A stretch of DNA of 28,767 nucleotides from an uncultured Collinsella sp. (GCA_900546825.1 UREE01000020.1:1-28767); one strand, 5' to 3'; numbered from the stretch's first letter, positions 1 to 7,642 are shown. Made by a program: numbers and translations. The notes: generated by a model from the letters alone, not told the origin.

Positions 1-48
1 CCCGAATCGAGCCCACGCAGACAATCCGCGAGCCAATCGCCCGCCAGC

Positions 49-237
49 CTACTCCAACCCGGGGCCGCCATACTTCCCCGTTTCCGAATCGTAGCTCAGC
101 ACTGCGACCTCGCCGTGCTCCATGACGTTCCCGTCAATGTAGTAATGGCTGGCCCCGTCATGCCAGATACCGCGGTAGCCCGCAATGCCCGAGACTGCCT
201 CGGTGTTGATATGCCCGGCGATAACATCCAGATAAAA
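49..237 (-). pseudogene. In-frame C-terminal remnant of the PPP-type phosphatase, beyond an internal TAG
   Basis: Reading straight through the TAG at 238-240 in the same frame gives 62 more sense codons before a TAG at 49-51. The translation looks like real protein: it starts FYLDVIAGHINTE, where GH matches the last metal-binding/GHT motif of PPP phosphatases, and continues with GIWHDGASHYYIDGNV, typical of the family's final strands. There is no frameshift, and 240 minus 51 is an exact multiple of three. This segment would therefore complete a 253-codon gene (49-810) if one codon were sense. Either the gene is inactivated by one nonsense mutation, or the base is a sequencing error, or there is readthrough; the first two are likelier. 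No separate start or ribosome binding site is evident. Confidence 0.75.
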
Positions 238-810
238 CTAATGCCCCACGTAATCGGGCGGCATCGTGACAAATGACACGTCAGGCGTGCCGAGCTTCCA
301 GTACTCGCCGGCCTCCTCGTCAACGCCGGCGTGCACAAAGACCTGGCCAAAGGGGCTCTCGTAAAAGTAAGGGAGTTTGCGAACCCACGCGATGACGTCC
401 GCGTGTTCGGCTTTTATACGCTCAACCGTAAAGCCGTAGGCCTCCTCGAACTCCCTGAGCCTCAAAAGGTGCTTAACGTGCTTGAATGCCTCGGCATCCA
501 GGAAGCTCTTGGCCGTTGCCAGATTGCTGTCGGCAAGTATCCATGCCTGCGTAAAATTAGAATCGTTTACCTCATCAATGTACTCGAGGAACATCTCCTC
601 GTGGTTGCCACGCAGCGCCACGACGCGATCGCCGTAACGTTTTTGCAAGTCCATAACGAGTTTGAAGACGCCGAGCGAATCGGGACCTCGGTCGCAGCAA
701 TCACCCAACAGGACCAGCTTGGAGTCCGCGGCCTCGAGGTCGATGGTGGAAAGCGACGCTTTAAAGGCGTCCAAGCATCCGTGAATGTCACTCATGGCGT
801 AGATATGCAC
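238..810 (-). CDS. Metallophosphatase of the PPP/diadenosine-tetraphosphatase-like family, truncated by in-frame TAG
   Basis: A 190-aa calcineurin-like phosphoesterase. The dimetal motifs appear in order: SDIHGC (D8, H10), GDCCDRG (D37, D40), RGNHEE (N69, H70) and FVHAG (H160). Related bacterial enzymes dephosphorylate proteins or nucleotides in the cytoplasm; the substrate here is unknown. The start is GTG at 808-810, chosen because AGGGGG lies six bases upstream and the protein then begins exactly at the family's N-terminal strand. The final GH motif (H200 of the full frame) lies beyond the TAG at 238-240, so the product as written lacks a conserved metal ligand and is probably inactive. 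It is divergent from the gene starting at 1185. Confidence 0.85.
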   Translation of the reverse strand: MHIYAMSDIHGCLDAFKASLSTIDLEAADSKLVLLGDCCDRGPDSLGVFKLVMDLQKRYGDRVVALRGNHEEMFLEYIDEVNDSNFTQAWILADSNLATAKSFLDAEAFKHVKHLLRLREFEEAYGFTVERIKAEHADVIAWVRKLPYFYESPFGQVFVHAGVDEEAGEYWKLGTPDVSFVTMPPDYVGH

Positions 811-1184
811 TTATGACCCCCTGTTTGCGTCGAAGCCTCGCCTGTTTGCACCCGTGCGCCGCTGCGGAGCCTCTGATTTCGCGGGCGCTAGGTAACTTTG
901 GCCCGTCGCGCCCTCAACGTCGATAATAAGTATATCTCGCCGTGCGGACACAAATTTACCCCTGGGCTCGAGCCGCTCGGCCTGCGCTTGCCTCAAAGGC
1001 TGCCTGTGCCCACGCACACCCAAAAACTCATCCAACATTAATCTTGGCTCAAGAATCGCTTAATCTATAACCTGCACTATAGAGTTCGACCAAGGGCGGG
1101 GCGGCGCCACGCAGGCCGCCGAACGCAACGCTCGCGCCCGGGCAAATCGCCTGGCGTCGCGCCCATCGAACGAAAGGACAGGTC
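811..1184. other. Divergent intergenic region without a convincing gene
   Basis: This 374-bp stretch separates the - strand phosphatase from the + strand TS-N-domain gene. A 75-codon - strand frame (811-1038) has no ribosome binding site and no family resemblance. Its stop falls inside the start region of the phosphatase, so I do not call it. The right half should carry the promoter and a roughly 100-nt GC-rich leader of the + strand gene. No strong hairpin with a T run was seen. Confidence 0.5.
1044..1071 (+). promoter_or_regulatory. Candidate sigma70-type promoter for the TS-N-domain/two-component group
   Basis: TTGGCT (1044-1049) and TATAAC (1066-1071) are separated by 16 bases, about 115 bases upstream of the ATG at 1185. 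The match is moderate and rests on sequence alone. Confidence 0.35.
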
Positions 1185-1727
1185 ATGGACGACCTCGAAA
1201 AAGTTGAAACCATCCGCACCAAGTGCAACGTGAGCTACACCGATGCCAAGGCCGCGCTCGACGCCGCCGACGGCAACGTTCTGGACGCCATCATTTGGCT
1301 TGAGTCGCAGGGCAAGACCCAGACCACATCGGCGCATGCCGCCACCGAGTCCGCACCAGTCGATGAGCCCTCTGCCGAGATGGTCGCCGCGCAGGCCGCC
1401 TACGAAAAGTCGAGCGAAAAGACCGACTTCTCCAAGAAGATGGACAGCGTGTGGGAGTACCTCAAAAAGCTCTTCCGCCTGAGTCTGGACACCAAGTTTA
1501 TCGCCACGCGCCGCGATGCGATCATCCTCAACATTCCCATCCTGATCCCCATCGTCGCGCTGTTTGCCTGGGGCGCCACGATATGGCTGATGCTGATTGG
1601 CCTGTTCTTTGGCATGCGCTACCGCATCGACAGCGACGGTGATGTACCCGGCAGCATCAATAACCTGATGGATCACGCCGCCGACGCCGCAGACGACATC
1701 AAGCAAAATCTCAACGACGACAAGTAA
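1185..1727 (+). CDS. DUF4342-like protein: N-terminal TS-N/UBA-like domain plus membrane segment
   Basis: A 180-aa protein. Residues 1-45 resemble the UBA/TS-N fold of EF-Ts and NAC (VETIRTKCNVSYTDAKAALD, then GNVLDAIIWLES). A polar Ala/Ser/Glu linker follows to about 85, then a charged amphipathic stretch (KMDSVWEYLKKLF). Near 110-145 there is a long hydrophobic segment, probably one or two transmembrane helices, and the tail is polar. The architecture resembles DUF4342 proteins, whose function is not established. AAAGGA lies about ten bases before the ATG. The response-regulator gene starts 18 nt downstream on the same strand, so co-transcription with the two-component system is likely. Whether it senses or scaffolds anything for that system is speculation. 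Confidence 0.7.
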   Translation: MDDLEKVETIRTKCNVSYTDAKAALDAADGNVLDAIIWLESQGKTQTTSAHAATESAPVDEPSAEMVAAQAAYEKSSEKTDFSKKMDSVWEYLKKLFRLSLDTKFIATRRDAIILNIPILIPIVALFAWGATIWLMLIGLFFGMRYRIDSDGDVPGSINNLMDHAADAADDIKQNLNDDK

Positions 1728-1745
1728 TCGCAGACGGGGGCACGT

Positions 1746-2531
1746 ATGGCACGAATCCTGATTGTAGAGGACGAGGAGAAAATCGCCCGCTTTGTGACGC
1801 TCGAGCTGGAGCACGAGGGTTACCAGGTAGAGCACGCCGCCGACGGCCGCACCGCCGTGGACCTGGCGCTGGAGCGCGACTACGATCTGATTCTGCTCGA
1901 CGTACTGTTGCCGCAGCTCAACGGTATGGAAGTGCTGCGGCGCATCCGCAAGCACAAGGATGTGCCGGTGATTATGGTCACCGCGCGCGATGCCGTGATG
2001 GACAAGGTGGCTGGGCTCGATGCCGGCGCCGACGATTACCTGACCAAGCCGTTTGCGATTGAGGAGCTGTTCGCACGGATCCGCGTGGCGTTGAAGCGCT
2101 CGGAGGCCATGCGGGCGGCTTCGGGCGTAGCTGGCGTCGGCGCCGGAGCGGGCATGGCGGGCGTCGCGGGCGAGAAGGCCACCGCGATGCCCCCGGCCAG
2201 TGACATGGCCCAGACCCCTGCCTCGCCCTCCCCTGCCACACTCACCGTGGGATCGGTTGCGCTCGACCCCGACCGCCGCGAAGTCACGGTCGGCGGCTCG
2301 CCCATCGCGCTCACGGCCCGCGAGTTCGACGTCCTCGCCCTGCTTATGGCGCACGCCGGCACCGTGCTCACGCGCGAGCGCATCGCGCATGAGGCGCTAG
2401 GCTACGACTACGTGGGCGATACCAACAACGTCGATGTGCACATCGCACATTTGCGCGCCAAGATCGAAGACGCTGGCGGCGCCCGCATCATCCAGACCGT
2501 GCGCGGGGTGGGCTATGTCTGCCGCGCATAA
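1746..2531 (+). CDS. OmpR/PhoB-family response regulator
   Basis: A 261-aa two-component regulator. The receiver domain (about 1-118) has the acidic pocket E8/D9, phosphoacceptor D52 (LLDVLLP), T79 and K101 (LTKPF). The winged-helix DNA-binding domain (about 165-261) ends with VDVHIAHLRAKIE and IIQTVRGVGYV, typical of OmpR-type regulators. Between them, residues 120-163 form an Ala/Gly/Met/Pro-rich low-complexity linker, longer than the usual short OmpR linker. Its 3' end overlaps the kinase start by 17 nt, so the two are translationally coupled. Target genes cannot be inferred from the sequence. Confidence 0.93.
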   Translation: MARILIVEDEEKIARFVTLELEHEGYQVEHAADGRTAVDLALERDYDLILLDVLLPQLNGMEVLRRIRKHKDVPVIMVTARDAVMDKVAGLDAGADDYLTKPFAIEELFARIRVALKRSEAMRAASGVAGVGAGAGMAGVAGEKATAMPPASDMAQTPASPSPATLTVGSVALDPDRREVTVGGSPIALTAREFDVLALLMAHAGTVLTRERIAHEALGYDYVGDTNNVDVHIAHLRAKIEDAGGARIIQTVRGVGYVCRA

Positions 2532-3810
2532 CGCCGAGGCCAAGCGCGTCACCTCCATCGCCCGCGCCATCAACTGGAGCTATATGTGGCGCCGCTTGGT
2601 GAGCTACGTCTGGCTGGATCTGTTACTGCTGCTTGTTGCGGCGGCGATCCTCGTCTATGGCTACAACCAGACGCTGCCCGATGGCGCGTTTACCGCGGGA
2701 TGGATCCCCAGCGCCAGCGTTCACGGCATGTCACTGACGCCCGCGCGCGGCTGGGACCTGACAACGCTCACCTATACCGTCGAGTTTGCGCGCACCACCA
2801 AGACCTTCCCCCTCGCGCAGGACCTCGTCGCGCTATGGCCTCTCTACCTTGTCGTTGTGGGTTGGCAGGTCATCAGCGTGCTCAACATGCTCGGCGGCGC
2901 CCGCCGCGTGCGCCGCACTATGGCGCCGCTCAACGACCTGGCCTTGCGTGTGGACGAGCTCGGCCGCATGCAGCTCGCCGGCGGCAAGATGGAAACGCTG
3001 GAGCAGGCCATCGAGCGCGCAAGCGTCGACTCGCCGAGCGTCACCACCGGCGACGCCGACCTGGCGAGCATCGAGGTCGCACTCAACCGCCTGCTGCGCC
3101 AGATGCAAGAGGCAAAGCTGCAGCAGATGCGCTTTGTCAACGATGCGAGTCACGAGCTGCGCACGCCCATCGCGGTGATTCAGGGTTACGTGAACATGCT
3201 CGACCGCTGGGGCAAAGACGACCCGGACGTGCTGGCAGAATCCATCACCTCGCTCAAAGCCGAAAGCGAGCATATGCAGGAGCTCGTGGAGCAGCTGCTG
3301 TTTTTGGCACGCGGCGATGCCGGGCGCACGGTCCTGCGGCGTGCGAATACCAACCTGGCCGCACTGGTCGGCGAGGTATGCGAGGAATCGCAGATGATCG
3401 ATGCCGCGCACACATATCGACTGGCGTACGATGCCGCACTTACCAGCGACCCGCGCTGCGACGCGCCCGTTGACGTGGCGCTCGTGAAGCAGGCTCTGCG
3501 CGTGATCGTGCAGAACGCCGCCAAGTATTCGGACGCGGGCACATCCATCTCGTTTGGCGTGACGCCGGATGCGGGCGCGGGCACGATCGACATAAGTGTT
3601 GAGGACGAGGGTATCGGCATGAACCAGGAATCCGCAGCTCACGCGTTTGAACGGTTCTATCGCGCCGACAACGCACGCGATGCCGGCGCGCAGGGCTCGG
3701 GTCTGGGGCTCGCCATTGCCAAGTGGATCGTCGACAGCCATGGCGGTGTCATCGGCGTGACCTCAGTCGAGGGCGTCGGCAGCCGCTTTACGATTCGCCT
3801 GCCGCGGTAG
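2515..3810 (+). CDS. Membrane sensor histidine kinase paired with the upstream response regulator
   Basis: 431 aa from the ATG at 2515; the open frame extends further upstream, but that part lies in another frame of the regulator. TM1 is about 31-50 and TM2 about 104-126, flanking an extracytoplasmic loop of about 55 residues. A HAMP-like linker leads to the HisKA box FVNDASHELRTP with phosphoacceptor H213. The HATPase domain shows an N box (QNAAKYSD, about 333), G1 (DEGIGM, about 363), an F box (FERFYRAD) and G2 (GSGLGLAIAKW, about 394). The C-terminus FTIRLPR closes the ATPase fold at normal length. The loop has no recognisable ligand domain, so the signal is unknown. A later ATG at 2584 is possible but would crop the cytoplasmic N-terminal tail. 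Confidence 0.92.
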   Translation: MSAAHNAEAKRVTSIARAINWSYMWRRLVSYVWLDLLLLLVAAAILVYGYNQTLPDGAFTAGWIPSASVHGMSLTPARGWDLTTLTYTVEFARTTKTFPLAQDLVALWPLYLVVVGWQVISVLNMLGGARRVRRTMAPLNDLALRVDELGRMQLAGGKMETLEQAIERASVDSPSVTTGDADLASIEVALNRLLRQMQEAKLQQMRFVNDASHELRTPIAVIQGYVNMLDRWGKDDPDVLAESITSLKAESEHMQELVEQLLFLARGDAGRTVLRRANTNLAALVGEVCEESQMIDAAHTYRLAYDAALTSDPRCDAPVDVALVKQALRVIVQNAAKYSDAGTSISFGVTPDAGAGTIDISVEDEGIGMNQESAAHAFERFYRADNARDAGAQGSGLGLAIAKWIVDSHGGVIGVTSVEGVGSRFTIRLPR

Positions 3811-3827
3811 GGGCGTCTCTCACGAAT

Positions 3828-4009
3828 CGAAGGTGAATGCTTTTCCGCGAAGTGAACGACCTATTTTGGACCCCCGAAGCATCCACACTTTTTGACGCCA
3901 AAACCGCAGGAAAAACCTTACGAAACCGCAGGAAACGGTGCCTCCAAAGTGTCGATGCTCCAGGGGTCCGATTTCACTCGTTCACTTCGCGGAAAAGCAT
4001 TCACCTTCG
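3828..4009. repeat. 182-bp palindromic intergenic element with 32-bp perfect inverted arms
   Basis: The arms 3828-3859 and 3978-4009 are perfect 32-base inverted repeats. Inside them, 3868-3891 and 3946-3969 form a second, imperfect inverted pair, so most of the element can fold on itself. Near the centre ACCGCAGGAAA occurs twice (about 3902 and 3925). It contains no credible gene. The form suggests a miniature, MITE-like mobile element or a large palindromic intergenic repeat. No target-site duplication was clear. Confidence 0.8.
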
Positions 4010-4044
4010 TTTTACGGCAGCCCGTCAGTCACCCTCTCGGCATT

Positions 4045-4082
4045 AAAAATGGGGTAAGGCCACGTGGCCTTACCCCATTTTT
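4045..4082. terminator. Perfect-palindrome bidirectional terminator
   Basis: AAAAATGGGGTAAGGCCAC pairs perfectly with the following half, giving a 38-base palindrome centred on CACGTG with A and T runs at its ends. It lies just after the stop of the - strand VOC gene (4106). It can also stop + strand transcription from the kinase side. Confidence 0.88.
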
Positions 4083-4105
4083 CGTTAGCTATAGCAGCCT
4101 GTGCG

Positions 4106-4480
4106 CTACTCGCGGCACAGGTGCACGGCGAAGCCGGCGAACTCGCGCTTAAAGTACACGAGCTTGGTGCCGCCGTCGGGCAGCAGCACGCGCGACTCCT
4201 CGTTGACCTCGAGCCCGCGCTCGGCAAACCACTTCTCGGCCGCATCGATGTCGTTGACGGCAAAGCCGATGTGGCCCTTGGTGCCACGACCGTTCTGCTT
4301 CATGACCTCGATCAGCGAATCGTTAAAGTACGAAACCGGGGTCTCGATAACGGGCAGGCCCATCATCGTCGAGAACAGCTCCGCGATCTCCAGGGCATCT
4401 GCCGGGTCGGTGGCGTTAATGCCCACATGGGCAACGCGCATGCCAAAGAGCTCGACCGGATTGGCGTTCTGCTCACTCAT
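4106..4480 (-). CDS. VOC-fold (glyoxalase/bleomycin-resistance-like) protein
   Basis: A 124-aa single-domain vicinal-oxygen-chelate protein with two beta-alpha-beta-beta-beta modules. The first starts MRVAHVGINATDP and the second KGHIGFAVNDIDAAEKWF, and the chain ends LVYFKREFAGFAVHL. Histidines in HVGI and GHIGF sit at the usual metal positions. The family covers glyoxalases, epimerases, dioxygenases and resistance proteins, and nothing in the sequence fixes the reaction. Its start lies 11 nt after the stop of a GatB-like PTS IIB gene, so they probably share a transcript. That context hints at a carbohydrate or keto-acid substrate, but this is inference. Confidence 0.8.
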   Translation of the reverse strand: MSEQNANPVELFGMRVAHVGINATDPADALEIAELFSTMMGLPVIETPVSYFNDSLIEVMKQNGRGTKGHIGFAVNDIDAAEKWFAERGLEVNEESRVLLPDGGTKLVYFKREFAGFAVHLCRE

Positions 4481-4491
4481 ACAGTCAGCGC

Positions 4492-4779
4492 CTACTGAGC
4501 CATGACGTCGAGGACGGCCTTCTCGGCAGCGACGCGGTTCATGCCGGTCATGAAGGGCACGCCGCTCACGTACGGGCAGGTGAGGCCCTCAGGGGCAACG
4601 GTGGTGGCGATCAGCAGATCGGCGCCCTCGTCGCAGTAGTCCTTGGCCTCGGAGATGGCGCACTGCACGATCTCGTACTTGTCGGCGTAACCGTTGGCGT
4701 CGAGCAAGGTGGCGACCTTCTGGGCAACAAGCGTGGAAGTGGCAGCGCCAGCACCGCAAGCCAAAACGATCTTCTTCAT
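4492..4779 (-). CDS. PTS IIB component, galactitol (GatB)-like
   Basis: A 95-aa cytoplasmic phosphotransfer protein. The N-terminal strand and P-loop MKKIVLACGAGAATST place the phosphoacceptor at C8, as in GatB/lactose-type IIB domains. CPYVSGVPFMTGM near 70-82 is also typical of this IIB type. It would accept phosphate from a IIA and hand it to sugar bound by a IIC. No IIA or IIC gene is adjacent: upstream is a divergent gene and downstream is the VOC protein. It is therefore an orphan that must work with distant partners or act as a regulator. GGGAG lies close upstream of the ATG. Confidence 0.88.
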   Translation of the reverse strand: MKKIVLACGAGAATSTLVAQKVATLLDANGYADKYEIVQCAISEAKDYCDEGADLLIATTVAPEGLTCPYVSGVPFMTGMNRVAAEKAVLDVMAQ

Positions 4780-4881
4780 AGGTAGTGTCTCCCTTCATGG
4801 TTTACTTTAGGTAAGTGTACCGCAGCGAGCGATGGCACTCAGCCTCGATGAGCTTTTATGCCAGTTTGCTTGCGCGCTGCG

Positions 4882-4887
4882 TATAAT
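4882..4887 (+). promoter_or_regulatory. Consensus -10 box (TATAAT) upstream of the helical membrane protein gene
   Basis: TATAAT sits 56 bases before the ATG at 4943. No good -35 hexamer was found at 16-18 bases, so this is a partial promoter call. Confidence 0.45.
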
Positions 4888-4942
4888 ACATCTAGTACGT
4901 GTTGCCATACCGCTCGCTTTACGAGCGACTAAGGATCCTAAT

Positions 4943-5566
4943 ATGCCCGATTCCCGCACACTCTGGACCGCCGTCGTTATCATCTGCATCGCCGTGTCGG
5001 TGTTCTTTAGCGTCAAAAAACGCACCACGTTCAAACGCCTGCAGCAGCTTATGGCCGCCAAGCAGTGGGACGAGTTTGATCGTTTGCTCGACGCCAAACT
5101 CACCAGCATGCTGTACCCGCGCTACAACCGTGACTACCTGCGCCTGAACTCCTATCTGCTGCGCGAGGACCACGAGCGCGTCGACGAGATGTTCGACCTG
5201 CTGCTGGGGCTCAACCTGCCCAAGATGCAGCGCGTCGATCTGGTGATCAAGGCCTTTAACTACTACGTTGGGCAGGAGGATCGCAAAAAGTCCAAGGAGC
5301 TTCTGCACGAGATCAAGGGCTTTGAGGGCGGTCAGGCCGAGGCGGTCGCACACGAATGCCAGCTGATGTACGACACGATGATCCTCAAGCGCCACAACGA
5401 CATTCCCGAACTGGAACGCATGCTCGAGGATGTCGGCGACGACCCGGTCAAGCGCTGCCGCTTGGAGTACCTGCTGGCCCTGCAGTACCAAAACAAGGGC
5501 GACGAGGCAAAGTATACCGAGTACTTGGAAAAGTCGGGTCAGCACTCGATGGCCGTCAACGCGTAA
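4943..5566 (+). CDS. Membrane-anchored alpha-helical (TPR-like) protein of unknown function
   Basis: 207 aa from the ATG at 4943, preceded by AAGGA at 4931-4935; this start is preferred over the longer frame from 4832, which would run through the promoter. Residues 7-23 (LWTAVVIICIAVSVFF) form one N-terminal transmembrane helix followed by positive residues (KKR), so the rest is probably cytoplasmic. The remainder is a run of amphipathic helices with a TPR-like rhythm (QWDEFDRLLDAKL, RVDEMFDLLLGL, ELERMLEDV, ALQYQNKGDEAKYTEYLE). I do not recognise a named family. tRNA-Leu follows within 32 nt of the stop. Confidence 0.8.
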   Translation: MPDSRTLWTAVVIICIAVSVFFSVKKRTTFKRLQQLMAAKQWDEFDRLLDAKLTSMLYPRYNRDYLRLNSYLLREDHERVDEMFDLLLGLNLPKMQRVDLVIKAFNYYVGQEDRKKSKELLHEIKGFEGGQAEAVAHECQLMYDTMILKRHNDIPELERMLEDVGDDPVKRCRLEYLLALQYQNKGDEAKYTEYLEKSGQHSMAVNA

Positions 5567-5597
5567 CGGACGGCTTGTGCTAGACTTCTAGTCTCAC

Positions 5598-5682
5598 GGG
5601 GGCGTGGCGGAATTGGCATACGCAGGAGACTTAAAATCTCTCGCCGCAAGGATTGTGGGTTCGAGTCCCACCGCCCCTACCA
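5598..5682 (+). tRNA. tRNA-Leu (anticodon UAA)
   Basis: An 85-nt class II tRNA. The acceptor arm GGGGGCG pairs with CGCCCCT, followed by discriminator A and an encoded CCA (5680-5682). The anticodon loop CTTAAAA (5630-5636) gives anticodon TAA at 5632-5634. The long variable arm is typical of leucine tRNAs, and the T arm reads GTGGG-TTCGAGT-CCCAC. It decodes UUA, a rare codon in this GC-rich genome. Confidence 0.97.
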
Positions 5683-5693
5683 TATGAAGCGTT

Positions 5694-5733
5694 CGAGCCC
5701 GTGTCCCCAAGGGATGCGGGCTCGTTTCTTTTT
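5694..5733 (+). terminator. Intrinsic terminator after tRNA-Leu
   Basis: CGAGCCCG (5694-5701) pairs with CGGGCTCG (5717-5724), with further pairing of TCCC and GGGA inside, followed by TTTCTTTTT. It ends + strand transcription of the tRNA. Confidence 0.9.
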
Positions 5734-5767
5734 CACGCCGGCGGGACTCTAAGTTGCGGTGGAATAG

Positions 5768-6769
5768 TTAGAGGGTGCTGAGGCTGGGGGTCCAGGCGAT
5801 GGTGGGGGTTTTGCCGTCGAGGGTCTCGTTGATGGTGGTGGCCATGCCAGCGAGGAGGCTGTTCTCGCTTACGGTGAGCATGTCGTAGCCGCCGGCTCGC
5901 ATGAGCTCGCGAATTACCACGGCACCTGCCAAGATCACGCCTGCGCGCTTAGGTTGCACGCCCGGCAGAGCGGCAATGCCCGCAACATCCAGCGCGGACA
6001 TGCGCTCGATAGCGGCCGAAACCTGCTCCATCGAAAGCTCGCGCAGGTGCACAAAGCTCGAATCATACGGCTCCAGCTCGTGAACGAGTGCCACGAGCGT
6101 GGTGACGGTGCCGCCCACCGCAACGAGGCGTTCGGCGCGCTCAAAGTCGCTGGGCAGGCCTTCAAAATAGGCGGCAAACTGCTCGCCTGCCCACGCGGCA
6201 GCGGCAGCAAGCTCGCCATCCGCGGGCGGCAACGCGGAGAAAAAGCGCTCCGTCACGCGGCGACAACCGATGTCCAGCGAGCGCGTTCCCTCCAGCGCAA
6301 AGACGCCGCGCTCCGGCGCGTACACGCCAGTCGCGAGCTCCGTGGATCCGCCGCCCGAATCGGCAACAATGATGCGCTCGCCGGCAAAGTCGTGCGCCAC
6401 GCCGAAAAACGTCAGGCGCGCCTCGACCTCGCCCGGAATCACCTGTGGCTCAAGCCCCAGATCGCGCAGGCCGTCCAACAGCAGCGCGGCATTGGACGCA
6501 TCGCGCGCGGCACTCGTACACGTGGTGCAGACGCACACGGCCCCAAAGGCACGGGCCTCGTCCACAAACATGTGACACGCAGCGAGCACACGCTCGACAG
6601 CCGCCTTGCAAAAGCGCCCCGTCGTGTCCACGCCCTCGCCCAGGTCGGTAATCTCGGTATGCTTGGACGATTCCACAATCGCTCCGCCCTCGACCTGGGC
6701 CAACACCAGTCGCGACGACACCGTTCCCAGGTCGATCGCGGCTACCTTATAGCGTTTGCAATTTGTCAT
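5768..6769 (-). CDS. Ppx/GppA-family exopolyphosphatase or guanosine pentaphosphatase
   Basis: A 333-aa ASKHA-fold phosphatase. Landmarks are the phosphate-1 motif VAAIDLGTVSSRLVLA (about 8-23), CTTCTSAARDASN (about 81-93), the phosphate-2 motif VADSGGGSTEL (about 138-148) and SLDIGCRRVTERF. The length matches the short Ppx form without the C-terminal HD domain of E. coli GppA. Such enzymes split inorganic polyphosphate or pppGpp in the cytoplasm; sequence alone does not separate the two. Its start is 20 nt after the FtsB-like gene. The order eno, ftsB-like, ppx is the arrangement known from actinobacteria, but the DUF501 gene often found between ftsB and ppx is absent. Confidence 0.88.
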   Translation of the reverse strand: MTNCKRYKVAAIDLGTVSSRLVLAQVEGGAIVESSKHTEITDLGEGVDTTGRFCKAAVERVLAACHMFVDEARAFGAVCVCTTCTSAARDASNAALLLDGLRDLGLEPQVIPGEVEARLTFFGVAHDFAGERIIVADSGGGSTELATGVYAPERGVFALEGTRSLDIGCRRVTERFFSALPPADGELAAAAAWAGEQFAAYFEGLPSDFERAERLVAVGGTVTTLVALVHELEPYDSSFVHLRELSMEQVSAAIERMSALDVAGIAALPGVQPKRAGVILAGAVVIRELMRAGGYDMLTVSENSLLAGMATTINETLDGKTPTIAWTPSLSTL

Positions 6770-6789
6770 TGCGGGCTCCCCTCCGGGCG

Positions 6790-7551
6790 CTATTTGCCGT
6801 TGGACACGACCGTCTGACCCTCGACGCCGTTAAACCCAAACAGCATGTCGAGCGCCTGGATGTACCACGGCGCGTCCTTGCCGACTTCTTCGATTTCCTT
6901 GGCCACTTCGCTGGCCTTCTTGGCGTTTGAGGACTTTTTGCTCGACGACGAGTCCGAATCGTCGTCCAAACCTAGCACGTCAATCTTCTTCTCGCCGGGC
7001 ATCACCAGGCCCAGGTCCTCGGACGCCGCGTCCTTGATACCCTCCTCCGAGAGCAGCTTGTCGACGCTTTTTTGCAGCTCATCATTGTATTGCTGGCGAA
7101 TCTCGACCTGCTTGGCCAAGATATCGCTCGAACGCTTTGCCACGTACAGATCGCGCACGGGGAAATACAGGCTCACGAGCACCAGCGCCACCACGATACC
7201 GATAAACAGCGGACGCAGAGGGCCATGCGTAAAGTCATAGATCGCCTTGACAACCGCGTTGTCGTTGGCGTAATGCATAAAGTCCGAGCCCGAAAGACGG
7301 TTGGAGGGCCTACTCGATTTGTCGTGTGCTTGAGTCGAGGGACGCGACGCATGCGACGAACGTGCCGGGCGCACCGGTCCATCTGCCAAGGTATTTGATT
7401 GAGCATTGGGGCGCGAGGTACTTGCCGGGCGCTGCGTGGAGCGGTCGGCGCCGGCATAAGCGGACCCACCGAGCTGCACCGTGCGCGCACGGCGAGGCGA
7501 CGGCTCGCGCGAACCGGCGGAATAGTACCTGTTGTCGTAAATCTGATCCAT
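6790..7551 (-). CDS. FtsB/DivIC-like septum formation initiator protein
   Basis: 253 aa from the ATG at 7551. The open frame runs to 7692 but would then read through enolase's terminator, so the internal ATG is chosen. Residues 1-110 are a disordered Ser/Arg/Pro-rich cytoplasmic region. One transmembrane helix lies at about 113-131 (LRPLFIGIVVALVLVSLYF). A coiled coil follows at about 133-170, then the DivIC-like LGLVMPGEKKI. The C-terminal tail holds an Asp/Ser/Lys-rich low-complexity stretch (DDDSDSSSSKK) and a hydrophobic end. By family and position next to eno it should be a bitopic divisome protein working with FtsL/FtsQ equivalents. Both tails are longer than in E. coli FtsB. Confidence 0.82.
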   Translation of the reverse strand: MDQIYDNRYYSAGSREPSPRRARTVQLGGSAYAGADRSTQRPASTSRPNAQSNTLADGPVRPARSSHASRPSTQAHDKSSRPSNRLSGSDFMHYANDNAVVKAIYDFTHGPLRPLFIGIVVALVLVSLYFPVRDLYVAKRSSDILAKQVEIRQQYNDELQKSVDKLLSEEGIKDAASEDLGLVMPGEKKIDVLGLDDDSDSSSSKKSSNAKKASEVAKEIEEVGKDAPWYIQALDMLFGFNGVEGQTVVSNGK

Positions 7552-7642
7552 GTGCGCCTTGTGCGGTTGAGGTTTGTTTGCGCTAAGTCCTTTAGTTATA
7601 GCACGAGCGCCTGCACCGCCTTCGCCAGCCTTTGCTCGACAT

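Noticed and set aside
811..1038. 75-codon - strand ORF upstream of the truncated phosphatase
   Set aside because: No ribosome binding site, no family resemblance, Arg-rich composition, and a stop abutting the next gene's start. A real gene here cannot be fully excluded.
1077..2390. 437-codon - strand open frame
   Set aside because: It is antisense to the TS-N-domain and response-regulator genes, which have clear domains and start signals.
3837..4152. Small + strand ORFs of 69 and 86 codons in the palindromic region
   Set aside because: They translate the inverted-repeat element and the terminator and have no ribosome binding sites.
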